DNA of 64,000 bases from an uncultured Campylobacter sp. (lineage in GTDB: Bacteria; Campylobacterota; Campylobacteria; Campylobacterales; Campylobacteraceae): assembly GCF_963518785.1 (NCBI RefSeq), contig NZ_CAUQKJ010000001.1:62001-126000 (forward strand), written 5' to 3'. The notes beneath the pieces were generated by a model that saw only the letters and a list, made by a program, of their open reading frames with translations, was not told the origin of the DNA and searched no databases. This document shows, piece by piece, positions 9,418-17,639 of the stretch. Every line of letters begins with the position of its first letter. Position 1 is the first letter of the stretch. The position numbers and the translations under genes are program-made.

Positions 9418-10140
9418 ATGAGTAGAGAATTAGTTGCTAAACAAGAATTAGACAAAGCAGAAGTAAGACTTAGAAAAAATAGTGATTTAGTCAGACAATT
9501 AACTGAATTCCTTAAAGATGCACTTTCTGGTGCCAATATGTCTCTTAGCGGCTCAGAAAAATATGTAGAAATAAATAGCAAAAGATATACAAAAATCGAA
9601 CTAGACGATTATATCAAGAAAGTAGGATTAGCAAATGGTTTGGCTGGCATAGCCGACGATTATGCTGACGGTCAAAGTTTTGGGCATACTGTCGTGGGCG
9701 TAGCTGTGGATTTTGGGCTTATTGCAATTACTAAATTTATCCCTGTTGTCGGTTGGGTAACGCTATGGTATGACATAGGAAATTTATTAGATAAGTTGGA
9801 CGGAAAAGATAGTGGCATATTTGATTTACGTAAACAGGCACAAAATTTATGGGACAAAATAACGGGCGACGGACTATCAGATATTGATATGAACGCTTTG
9901 CAAAAAGGTATTCTAAAAGTAACAATGCCCGACAAAACAGTCTATGCAAGACCTTTATCATCGTCATTTTTCCCCTATGGCGTAACTCCAAGCGGACTTT
10001 TAACGGGCGACTACAAAGACGATGTTTTATTCGGTGGATATGGCGATGATACGCTAATGGGTAAAGGCAGCGGCGATTTACTAATAGGTGGATATGGAAA
10101 TAATGGTAAGACAAATTATAAAAGTTTCCAAAGAGCTTAG
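9418..10140 (+). CDS. Truncated RTX-family protein
   Basis: The 240-residue product starts MSRELVAKQELDKAEVRLR after a good Shine-Dalgarno sequence (AAAAAGGAG). A charged helical N-terminus is followed by a glycine- and valine-rich hydrophobic stretch (FGHTVVGVAVDFGLIAITKF, near residues 82-101), as seen in the N-terminal part of RTX toxins and related effectors. From about residue 196 there are four degenerate RTX nonapeptides, for example GGYGDDTLM. The protein then stops after GGYGNNGKTNYKSFQRA. Full-length relatives usually continue for hundreds of residues, so this is probably the stump of a larger toxin whose C-terminus was lost. It may still be translated. Composition is A+T rich. Confidence 0.6.
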   Translation: MSRELVAKQELDKAEVRLRKNSDLVRQLTEFLKDALSGANMSLSGSEKYVEINSKRYTKIELDDYIKKVGLANGLAGIADDYADGQSFGHTVVGVAVDFGLIAITKFIPVVGWVTLWYDIGNLLDKLDGKDSGIFDLRKQAQNLWDKITGDGLSDIDMNALQKGILKVTMPDKTVYARPLSSSFFPYGVTPSGLLTGDYKDDVLFGGYGDDTLMGKGSGDLLIGGYGNNGKTNYKSFQRA

Positions 10141-10145
10141 CAAGC

Positions 10146-10190
10146 TTAAGAGCTACTATACATTTTTTAATATATAGTAGTTTCTCTTAA
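10146..10190 (+). terminator. Long imperfect inverted repeat after truncated RTX gene
   Basis: TTAAGAG-CTACTATA on the left pairs with TATAGTAG-(TTT)-CTCTTAA on the right around an A+T loop. It starts six bases after the RTX stop codon. No clean U-tract follows, so it may be a terminator or a scar of the deletion that truncated the gene. Confidence 0.5.
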
Positions 10191-10310
10191 ACTGCCTGTA
10201 TAATCTAGCGTTTTTAGCATTTGAAATTTTTTTGAAAAAATTTGAAAAAGCCGTAAAATAGGGCTTTTAAAAAAGTCAAAAAACTAAAAATCGGGGGGAA
10301 ATTTGATAGA

Positions 10311-10386
10311 TGGTGTCCCGTGTAGGATTCGAACCTACGGCCGCCTGATTAAGAGTCAGATGCTCTACCAACTGAGCTAACGAGAC
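10311..10386 (-). tRNA. tRNA-Lys (anticodon CTT)
   Basis: On the minus strand a 76-base cloverleaf can be folded. The acceptor arm GTCTCGT pairs with ACGGGAC, followed by discriminator A and an encoded CCA. The anticodon stem TCTGA/TCAGG closes the loop CTCTTAA, giving anticodon CTT (lysine, AAG codons). The T arm contains GGTTCGAATCC. It lies between the RTX remnant patch and the SYLF gene and may have served as an insertion landmark. Confidence 0.92.
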
Positions 10387-10611
10387 AAGAATTGTAATTG
10401 TAGTGATAAAAATATAAAAAACTGATTAAATTTTATAAAAATTTCGTTAAATTTCATAAAATTTTATTCGGTCTTTATATATCTAATAACTCATAAAAAT
10501 TAAATAAAATACTTTAATAAAGAATTAATAAATCTTTTTAAAAATAACCTATGCGCTTCGATTTCACATCTAGGCGCTCTAGCATAAACTCAACGCAAAA
10601 TCCAAAGCAAG

Positions 10612-10631
10612 AAGCCCCATAAACGGGGCTT
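10612..10631 (-). terminator. Rho-independent terminator of the SYLF gene
   Basis: Seven-base stem AAGCCCC/GGGGCTT with a six-base loop. It begins 12 bases past the stop codon of the minus-strand gene at 10643-11461. The following minus-strand sequence is only moderately T-rich. Confidence 0.65.
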
Positions 10632-10642
10632 GGCTCGATAAT

Positions 10643-11461
10643 TTATTTTGCTTTTTTAGCCTTTTTGCTTCGCGTAGCCTTAGCATGAGTTCTAGGAGAG
10701 CGGTTTGAGATGATCGGCTTACCATCAGGATATTTTTTCTGCACGTGATTTACAGGTATCGCCGCACTGCTGCTAGCACCGTATTTCTCGCCGTTTGTAA
10801 AATACTTCCTCATCACTTCTTTCCATCTTTTTGCGTATTTATTCGCGCGTGGAGAGTCATTTAAGATATCCTCGTAGTCGTAAATTCTCTCATAGAAGTC
10901 GTTAGTTAGTTGATCGTCGATAGTGATTCTGCCGTTGTCGATCGATACGCCTAGGTAGACGCCTGTTTGCTCGCCCGGGCTTACCATCCATGCAGAAATA
11001 TCAGGTAGATCGGTTGCGCGACCAGTTCTTCTACCTACGCCGCCTGCTGCAGCACCTACATTGATCTCAAGGGTGTCTGTGCCAGTAAAAATGTCTTGAT
11101 ATGACTTCGTAGTATGGAAGATCATAACAATGTCGCTCGTCTCGTAGCCTGCTTGCAAGCCCACGCCGTAGCCTTTATATTTGATAAAAATCGGCGAACT
11201 CCACTCGCCGTTCTCGCCTTTGACGCTAAAAATTCCATCGCCGTATTGTAGCGATGCGCCCGCAGCTAAACGTTTTACGTCGGTTAGGATTGCGACGGCT
11301 TTGGCGCTGGTTAGATAGCGCTCATCGGTGCCGAAGTTATTAGCCGCTACGAAAGATCTAACGACGTTAGTCGCCGCTATAACCTCTTGATTTGCCACGA
11401 CGTCCGCGTGCAAAAGACCGCAAAGTGCAACAGATGCTAGAAGCAAAAACTTTTTCATCAT
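10643..11461 (-). CDS. SYLF (Ysc84/DUF500) lipid-binding domain protein, exported
   Basis: The 272-residue protein starts with a signal peptide (MMKKFLLLASVALCGLLHA). The body matches the SYLF domain: a helical start (AVAILTDVKRLAAGASLQYGDG), then SSPIFIKYKGYGVGLQAGYETSD and VMIFHTTKSYQDIFTG, then GTDTLEINVGAAAGG. SYLF domains bind lipids or phosphoinositides in eukaryotes; in bacteria they occur in periplasmic or outer-membrane-associated proteins of poorly known role. The last 40 residues are very basic (ATRSKKAKKAK), which is unusual and suggests binding to an acidic polymer or membrane. It stands alone on its strand, with its own terminator. Confidence 0.8.
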   Translation of the reverse strand: MMKKFLLLASVALCGLLHADVVANQEVIAATNVVRSFVAANNFGTDERYLTSAKAVAILTDVKRLAAGASLQYGDGIFSVKGENGEWSSPIFIKYKGYGVGLQAGYETSDIVMIFHTTKSYQDIFTGTDTLEINVGAAAGGVGRRTGRATDLPDISAWMVSPGEQTGVYLGVSIDNGRITIDDQLTNDFYERIYDYEDILNDSPRANKYAKRWKEVMRKYFTNGEKYGASSSAAIPVNHVQKKYPDGKPIISNRSPRTHAKATRSKKAKKAK

Positions 11462-11566
11462 TTAATCCTTTTAAAATTGAATTTTCGTTATTATAACAGC
11501 AATTTCATTCTTTTTAGCTAATTTTTAACAAAAAATTGATGAAAAATAACGAATTTTGGAAAATTT

Positions 11567-12379
11567 ATGAAATTTCTAGCTATTTTTGCACTTTTGGCGA
11601 TCAAAATTTTCGCTTTAGACATAGTAAACGGCGACGTTATTATCTTAAAATTAGATAAAAGCACGACCGAGTTGAGCTTTGGCTCAAAGAAAATCCCCCT
11701 CATCACGGCGCCAAATTCTAGCGATAAAATCGTCGTTTTGGCGGCAAACTACCGCGCTAAGGGAGATTTCGCGCTGCGGATAGTAGATCAAAGCGGCAGC
11801 CACGAGCAGATCGTTGCTTTGAAAAAGGGTGAGTATAAAAAAGAGGCTCTAAGTGTCGCTCCAGGCAAAGTTAAGCCACCTAAAGAAGCCGTCGCGCGTA
11901 TCAAAAAAGAGCTCGACGAAGCTAACGCGATCTATGCGATCACCACGCCGCGCTATCTTTTTTCCACGCCGTTTGAGCTGCCTTTAAACTCCAAAATAAC
12001 CTCTGCGTTCGGCAATGCCCGCACCTTCAACGGCGAGCTTAAAAGCTATCATAGCGGCACCGATTATCGTGCCGCGGTAGGCACTGCGGTGCGCGCCGCC
12101 AACGACGGCGTCGTAGTCATCGCCAAAGACCGCTACTACGCCGGCGGTTCGGTCGTGATCGATCACGGCGGCGGCATCTATTCGCAATATTATCATCTAA
12201 GCGAAATCAAGGTGACGCTTGGCGATCGCGTTCACAAAGGTGATGAAATCGCGCTTTCAGGCGAAAGCGGTAGAGTTAGCGGTCCGCATCTGCACTTCGG
12301 CATCGCGATCAACGGCGTGAGCGTCAATCCGCTAAGCTTCGTCGCTAAATTCAACGAAGTGGTTTTTGGCGAGCGCTAA
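11567..12379 (+). CDS. Periplasmic M23 (LytM-type) peptidoglycan endopeptidase
   Basis: A signal peptide (MKFLAIFALLAIKIFA) is followed by an N-terminal beta domain and then the LytM catalytic domain from about residue 140. Zinc ligands are visible in YHSGTDYRA (H-x3-D) and GPHLHFGIA (H-x-H). These enzymes cut peptide cross-links in peptidoglycan. In Campylobacter and Helicobacter such D,D-endopeptidases help set helical cell shape, so a similar role is likely here. The length of 270 residues fits the family. The next gene starts one base after its stop, so both are probably cotranscribed. Confidence 0.88.
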   Translation: MKFLAIFALLAIKIFALDIVNGDVIILKLDKSTTELSFGSKKIPLITAPNSSDKIVVLAANYRAKGDFALRIVDQSGSHEQIVALKKGEYKKEALSVAPGKVKPPKEAVARIKKELDEANAIYAITTPRYLFSTPFELPLNSKITSAFGNARTFNGELKSYHSGTDYRAAVGTAVRAANDGVVVIAKDRYYAGGSVVIDHGGGIYSQYYHLSEIKVTLGDRVHKGDEIALSGESGRVSGPHLHFGIAINGVSVNPLSFVAKFNEVVFGER

Positions 12380-12380
12380 A

Positions 12381-14306
12381 ATGCCCTACAATCCGAAGGA
12401 GTTGATGAAAAAAATTCTCGCAGGCAGCGATTTTAAGCTAAAAGGCTCGGTCAAAGGCCGCGTGCGCGTCGCGAGTAGGGACGGAGCGATCGTAAATTTT
12501 ACTGCCGCAGACTTCGGCGTGCAGAGCCTAAACGACAAAATTTCGCTCAGTGGCGAGCAGTTCGAGCGTTTTAGAGCTAGAATTTTTGGGATTTTAAACT
12601 CTGGCGGACGCGAGCTTGCAGGCAGGCTCACGCTCTCTTCTACGCCCAAAAAGAAAGCCCGCGCAGATCGTCTCCGCGCGGCAGATGGCTATGCGGAGTT
12701 TGACGGTATCTGCGATTTTGGTAGTTTTTGCGGCGGAGATTCGGGGGCAGTTTCGCCAGAGGCAAATGACAGCTTGGCAAAGACTTCGTATGCTACAAAC
12801 GCAAGGCGCGGCGAGCGAGATTTTTCTGCGCGCAGCGCTCAGAGCGCGCAAGGCTTTACTTCTAGGGCAGAATTTCAAGATGTTTCGCAAGCAGAATTTT
12901 ATGGTGCGGCTCGGGCGGAATTTTGCGCAGATACCGCGTGGGATACGGCGCGCGAGAATTTTATTTTGCAAAATGACGCCGCGCAGGATGACATGAGCGT
13001 GGGGCTTGCCGCTAGTTTCGAAGAGAGCGCAAACGCGAGGAGTAAAAATTTTATGCCGCAAAGCTCTGCGCCTGCGAATTCTGCCAAAGGACAAAGCTTC
13101 ATTCCTACATCGCGAAATTTTGTTTCTGCGCAAAGCTCTGCGCTCGTGAAAGATTCCGCATTTGAGGCGCAAAATTCTAATTTTATGGCGCAAACGGAGA
13201 ATTTTGCAGCTGAAAATTCGTTTGTAGCAGAGCAGGACGCGGACTTACGAAGTAAAAATTCTACGGCGCAAGGCTCTGCATCAAAAAATTCCACTTTCGC
13301 AAATTCTGCGCTTGATATAAAGTGCGCAAATGATTGTGGGCCTCAAGGCCCCGAGTTTTCTAAGGGGCAAATCGCGAATTCCGCTAGCTGCCGTGCCGCA
13401 AATTTTGCCTTAGAAAATGCCTCGGAATTCGCGTCTCAAGATGAGAATTGCGTCGGTGAGAATTCAATGTTTTCGGCACAAGGGCAAAATTACGCGCCCA
13501 AAAATTCCGCCGGGCAAAATTTAGCACAGAAAAGCTCCGCGCAAGAGCGGTACCCTTTAAATTTGCCGCCGCAAGCGGGAAATAAATTTGCGCCCGAATT
13601 TGAGCAATCCGCGCAGTCTGCGTTAACGGGTGAGAATTCTACGTTTGCTTCTTCTATGGCGGAGGGTGCGCTTGGTGATGAGCCCGCGTCTGCTGCTTTT
13701 GGAAGTGAATCAACTTTTGCGACTAAGCCCGTAAATTTCTATGGCAAGCCTGCGCGCAAAGCGCCTGCGAAAGAGCGGACGAGCCTATCGGGTCGTCCGC
13801 AGGCTCTGCCTATTGCAAGCACTTCGCGTCCTATCTCGCTACCGCAAGCGCCTAAAGCTAGGCTCATCGAGCTTAAGCCGCGTTTCATAGGCATCGCGCA
13901 TAGGATTAAAATTTCGTTTTTGAAAAAGAGCGCGAGCGAGCCGGGCGAAGGGATTTTGGCACGTGTTCGCATTCCGCTTCTGATGGAGAATTTCGGTCTT
14001 AATGATATTTTGTCGTCCACGGCGAGCTACCAAATGGCGAAAAAGATGGTGCGCACGATCGCTGATCTTTACATCGCCAAGGACCTGCGCGGCGTGCACA
14101 TAGACGTGCCGGTGCGCCTTGAAATGGGCTTTAAAAGCGGTATCTCCGACGTCAGCAACCACGCCTTTATCTTTAAGCTCATCGAGGACAGCCTCGTTAA
14201 AAACGGCGTCATCGACGATGATAACGCAGATATCGTGCGCGAGATCAAGCTTTTTAAGCAAGACGTTTTCGACGGGGTTTTAGTAAACATCATGCGGTTT
14301 GAGTAG
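12381..14306 (+). CDS. Hypothetical protein with RusA-like C-terminus and long AATT-core insertion
   Basis: I chose the ATG at 12381, one base after the M23 gene; an in-frame TTG at 12366 would overlap that gene. The 641-residue product has three parts. Residues 1-90 form a compact basic domain. Residues about 105-470 are low complexity, rich in Asn-Ser, Gln-Asn and Glu-Phe, and encoded by AATT-core repeats spaced 15, 18 or 21 bases apart. Residues about 480-641 are folded-looking, with VPVRLEMGFKSGISDVSN followed by LIEDSLVKNGVIDDDNADIV. That tail resembles RusA-type Holliday-junction nucleases, where an acidic DxxN segment precedes a DD pair. The RusA link is inference. The middle is probably disordered. 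Confidence 0.55.
   Translation: MPYNPKELMKKILAGSDFKLKGSVKGRVRVASRDGAIVNFTAADFGVQSLNDKISLSGEQFERFRARIFGILNSGGRELAGRLTLSSTPKKKARADRLRAADGYAEFDGICDFGSFCGGDSGAVSPEANDSLAKTSYATNARRGERDFSARSAQSAQGFTSRAEFQDVSQAEFYGAARAEFCADTAWDTARENFILQNDAAQDDMSVGLAASFEESANARSKNFMPQSSAPANSAKGQSFIPTSRNFVSAQSSALVKDSAFEAQNSNFMAQTENFAAENSFVAEQDADLRSKNSTAQGSASKNSTFANSALDIKCANDCGPQGPEFSKGQIANSASCRAANFALENASEFASQDENCVGENSMFSAQGQNYAPKNSAGQNLAQKSSAQERYPLNLPPQAGNKFAPEFEQSAQSALTGENSTFASSMAEGALGDEPASAAFGSESTFATKPVNFYGKPARKAPAKERTSLSGRPQALPIASTSRPISLPQAPKARLIELKPRFIGIAHRIKISFLKKSASEPGEGILARVRIPLLMENFGLNDILSSTASYQMAKKMVRTIADLYIAKDLRGVHIDVPVRLEMGFKSGISDVSNHAFIFKLIEDSLVKNGVIDDDNADIVREIKLFKQDVFDGVLVNIMRFE
12690..13790 (+). repeat. 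In-frame AATT-core repeat region
   Basis: More than 30 copies of AAATTC, AAATTT or GAATTT, plus decayed forms such as AAGCTC, lie here. Spacings I measured between 13047 and 13302 are mostly 15, 18 or 21 bases. The core is read mostly as A-A-T/T-Y-N (Asn-Ser or Asn-Phe) and sometimes as G-A-A/T-T-T (Glu-Phe). Confidence 0.75.
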
Positions 14307-14451
14307 AGGCTTTGCAGGGCCTTGCGTATAAATTTTAAAAATTTTGAGCTACCGCATGAAATTCCATCGTTTTCGAGCTTTAGCTTGCACTGGCAGCAAG
14401 CGCTTTTTAAAATTTTTTTGATCAAACCAGTAAAAATTTCAAAGGATTGAG

Positions 14452-15015
14452 ATGCAAAAAGCCTTTTTTAATTCGCCTATTGGAATGCTTGAAATTTGTG
14501 ATGATGAGATCGGGATTTGCAGTATCGACTGGGTCAAAAACTCTGCTTGCAAGCCCAATGATGAGATCTTTAAAAAGCGCGACGCAGGGCTTAAATTCGG
14601 TTTTGTGCGTGCTATGGACGATAAAGGACGCGATTTAAAGCTTAGTGATTTAAGAAAGAATTTGGCTCTTTGCACCGACGAGCTTGGCGCCTATTTTAGG
14701 GGCGAGCTTGAGAGCTTTGGCGTTAAACTGAGCCAAAACGGCACGCAGTTTCAAAAGTCCGTGTGGAGCGCGCTTTTAGATATCCCCTACGGCGAGGTCG
14801 TAACATACGGCGAGCTAGCCGCGGCTATCGGCAGACCGCGCGCAAGCCGAGCAGTAGGCAGCGCAAATGGCAAAAACAAAATCCCCATCATCGTGCCGTG
14901 CCACCGCGTCGTAGCTGCGGGCGGGCTCGGCGGATACAGCGGCGCGGGCGGTGTAGCTACCAAAGTGTGGCTACTAAACTTTGAAAGAGAAGGCTTAGCC
15001 AAATTTGGCAAGTAA
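14452..15015 (+). CDS. ogt: Methylated-DNA-[protein]-cysteine S-methyltransferase
   Basis: The protein removes alkyl groups from O6-methylguanine in DNA by transfer to its own cysteine, a one-time suicide repair reaction. The C-terminal domain has the full signature: IPYGEVVTYGELAAAIGRP (helix-turn-helix side), ASRAVGSANGKN, and IPIIVPCHRVVAAGGLGGYSG with the acceptor Cys150. The N-terminal ribonuclease-H-like part (residues 1-90) is divergent, as usual. The length of 187 residues is slightly above the common 160-175. It starts at an ATG preceded by AAAGGATTG and seems to be a single-gene unit. Confidence 0.9.
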   Translation: MQKAFFNSPIGMLEICDDEIGICSIDWVKNSACKPNDEIFKKRDAGLKFGFVRAMDDKGRDLKLSDLRKNLALCTDELGAYFRGELESFGVKLSQNGTQFQKSVWSALLDIPYGEVVTYGELAAAIGRPRASRAVGSANGKNKIPIIVPCHRVVAAGGLGGYSGAGGVATKVWLLNFEREGLAKFGK

Positions 15016-15827
15016 AATCCATTAAATTCTGCCTTGCCACTAAGGCGTTTATTTTAAAATTTTACCGCGCGATGCTGCGAAATTTCATAAAGCGATTTTG
15101 TAAATTTCTAGTCTTACGGCGACCAAGGTAGTTAAAATTTTGAAAGAAGCGAAGCCTGCTAAGCCGGCTTGAAGCCTTAATTTGGAATTTATCGCGCCGC
15201 AGACGCTTACTATGAGCGGTTGAAATTTTTCGCGGCGGTAAAATTTAGCCTTGCGAAATTCTGCGTTGAAGTTCTTCGATAAATTTTCATCTTGCGTGCA
15301 TTTAGTGCGGCAGCGCGTAAAGCAGCAAAATTTTGAATCCCTTTCGTGAAAATAGGCAAGGATAGCAAGTTTTGAGGCGGAATTTTGCATAGGTTAAAAT
15401 TTTATGTCCCTACGCCGTACGGGCAAAATTTCACATTGCCGTATCAAAGCAAAGTAAAATTTTAATCGCGCTTGTCAGGCAGGGTTAAAATCCGCGCAGA
15501 AGCGGTAAGCGGGGCAGAATTTATCTCAGCGGCAACATGACTAAGTAAAATTTTATAAATCCACGAAGCGGGCGGTATCCCGGCAGAAACGGCATTGTCC
15601 TAGCCAAGCTTCTTGTGAAAGCGACGTCACATATCAAAGTAATTGTAAAAGCGGCAGGCGTGCTGCAGATAAAATTCTTGGCAAAAGCGGCGTAGCATGG
15701 CAAAATTTCTACGCAAGACGCGAGGCAAAGATAAAATTTGCCAAGCAACTACGAGCGAAAACCCTGGCAAATTTGGCGAGGCTTGGCAGAACGCAGAACA
15801 TCTACGCATCTTTACCAAATTCTTAAA
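15016..15827. repeat. Long non-coding stretch with repeated taaaattt cores
   Basis: I find no convincing gene in 812 bases; short open frames lack motifs and ribosome sites. Copies of AAAATTT or TAAAATTT alternate with GC-rich spacers full of GCGG and GGCA words (for example 15640-15740). The pattern resembles 17640-18841 and is probably the same repeat in decayed tandem form. Confidence 0.65.
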
Positions 15828-17006
15828 TTAGCCGAAATTTTCTATCAGATCGCTAAAAATTTTAGCTAAATTTTCGACGTCGCTAATCTCTACTCGTTCA
15901 TTGATCTGATGGATCGTGTCGTTTCGCACGCCAAACTCCGCCGTCTCCACGCCAAACTCCGCGAAGTATCTTGCATCGCTCGTGCCGCCTGCGGTGTTTA
16001 GCTCGGCTGCTACGCCGCAGATCTTCTGCACGCTAGCGCTTAGTTTTTGCACGATTTTGGAGCTTCGCTGAGTTAAAAAAGGCTTTGAGGAGCTTTTTAG
16101 CGCAAGGTGTAGCGACGCGCCTGCTCGCAGCTGTGCGGTGCAGCTCATTTCTAGCTTGCCGCAGGATTCGCTTTCGCTGCATAGCGCATCTTTTGCATCT
16201 AACTCAAATAACCTCAGTACGTAGTCCCGCACGTCTTCTAGCCCCAGCCCTACGCCGCCGCGTACGTTAAACATCACGCGTACGTCCTTGGGTGTTACGT
16301 TTACTACCTGCGAACCGCCGCGAATGTCGGTGATGACTATCTTGGCTGGAGCGAAATCCTCGCTACCCGCGTCCAGATCATGCCCCGCAAGACTTGCAAG
16401 AACCGGCGCTAAAATGTGGATAGGATTGATGCATTTATCAGGGTAGGCTGCATGCCCGCCGATACCCGTGAGTGTGAGGACGCCGTTAATCGAGCCGCGA
16501 CGACCGATCTTAATGGCATCGCCGAAGCGCACTTCGCATGTAGGCTCCGCAACGATTGCGAAGTCGGGTAGGGCACCTTGCTCGCGTAATTTAGAGAGCA
16601 TTTCGCGCGTGCCGTAGATGCCGTCGCCCTCCTCATCGCTGGTTAGTAGTAGGCTCAGTGTGCCCTTAAAATCGCGTGCCGCCGCTAGCGCGCAGATCGC
16701 CGCTGCGATGCCGCTTTTCATATCCTGCGCGCCGCGGCCGTAGATGAAGCCCTCCGCTTCTACCGGCTTAAACGGATCGCTCGCCCAGCCTTCGCCTGGC
16801 GGCACGACGTCGATGTGCCCGGCAAAGCACAGATGCGGACCCTGTCCGAAGCGCTTGGTAAAAATCGCGTTAGTTACGCCGTTTAGCTCGAATCTATCCT
16901 CGCTAAAGTCCGCCAGCAGCATCGAGACGTAGTTGAAAGCTCCGTCGTCGCTAGGCGTGAGCGAGCGGAATTTGATGAGCTCTTTTAGAATTTCAATCGG
17001 TTTCAT
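15828..17006 (-). CDS. dapE: Succinyl-diaminopimelate desuccinylase
   Basis: This M20-family zinc enzyme hydrolyses N-succinyl-L,L-diaminopimelate to L,L-diaminopimelate in the lysine and peptidoglycan precursor pathway. Visible motifs are FAGHIDVVPPGEGW (first metal ligands), GRGAQDMKSGIAAA, LLTSDEEGDGIYGT (acidic catalytic and metal residues), and near the end NTAGGTSDARYF and FGVRNDTIHQINE with the last histidine ligand. The length of 392 residues is a little over the usual 365-380, the extra being near residues 270-310. It lies 15 bases downstream of a LysE-type exporter on the same strand, so production and export of lysine-related compounds may be linked. Confidence 0.92.
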   Translation of the reverse strand: MKPIEILKELIKFRSLTPSDDGAFNYVSMLLADFSEDRFELNGVTNAIFTKRFGQGPHLCFAGHIDVVPPGEGWASDPFKPVEAEGFIYGRGAQDMKSGIAAAICALAAARDFKGTLSLLLTSDEEGDGIYGTREMLSKLREQGALPDFAIVAEPTCEVRFGDAIKIGRRGSINGVLTLTGIGGHAAYPDKCINPIHILAPVLASLAGHDLDAGSEDFAPAKIVITDIRGGSQVVNVTPKDVRVMFNVRGGVGLGLEDVRDYVLRLFELDAKDALCSESESCGKLEMSCTAQLRAGASLHLALKSSSKPFLTQRSSKIVQKLSASVQKICGVAAELNTAGGTSDARYFAEFGVETAEFGVRNDTIHQINERVEISDVENLAKIFSDLIENFG

Positions 17007-17021
17007 AAGCCATCCTTTGGT

Positions 17022-17618
17022 TTAAAATTTAGCGAAAATTATAGCGTATAAAAGCTTTAGCGCAAAAAATACCAAAATAAACGCCGAGATATATGCAAAT
17101 GCCCGCACTACTATGTTTGGAAGCTTGCTGCGAGCTAGATATATCGCAAGCGGGAAAAGCGTGATCCAAGCTAAGATTCCGCTTACAAGCCCCACAAGGG
17201 CAAGCGCAAAATCTGCTCGCGCGGTGCCGGCAGAGACGCTGAGCCAAAACATAATGACGTATGGATTTAGTAAATTTATCAAAAAGCCTTTGCTATAAAG
17301 CGCCGCGCCTGAGCAAGCCTCGACGCTTGCAGGCTGCACCGAGCGAGTCGCGCCATGCCAGATCGCGTACGCCGTGTAGAGCAAAAAGCACGCGCCAAAT
17401 ATCGATATGCAGTAAAAAACGATCGGGATTTTGGCTAACTGCGATATGCCAAACGCCGATAGCGCCAGATATAGCATATCCGCGCTCATGGCGCCGAGGC
17501 CCAGGCACAGCGCCTTGGTGTAGCTTCGCAGCGCATAGGACATTATCAGCACGTTTACCGGGCCGATCGGCACGCTAACGCCAAGCCCCATCAAAATCCC
17601 TTGTACGAACGGTTGCAT
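17022..17618 (-). CDS. LysE family amino-acid exporter
   Basis: A membrane protein of about 198 residues with six hydrophobic segments. The family signature GVSVPIGPVNVLIMSYALR lies in the first helix, and LINLLNPYVIMFWLSVSA forms the central NP-containing segment. LysE-family transporters export basic or neutral amino acids. I chose the ATG at 17618 (MQPFVQG) because it keeps the first membrane helix whole; an ATG at 17591 is preceded by AAGGG and is an alternative. It is the first gene of a probable operon with dapE. Confidence 0.82.
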   Translation of the reverse strand: MQPFVQGILMGLGVSVPIGPVNVLIMSYALRSYTKALCLGLGAMSADMLYLALSAFGISQLAKIPIVFYCISIFGACFLLYTAYAIWHGATRSVQPASVEACSGAALYSKGFLINLLNPYVIMFWLSVSAGTARADFALALVGLVSGILAWITLFPLAIYLARSKLPNIVVRAFAYISAFILVFFALKLLYAIIFAKF

Positions 17619-17639
17619 CCCTCTGCTTGTACTCCCCAA

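Noticed and set aside
12594..13193. Long minus-strand open frame opposite the repeat region
   Set aside because: It is a shadow of the 12381-14306 gene; the periodic AATT core keeps several frames open and there is no ribosome site or motif.
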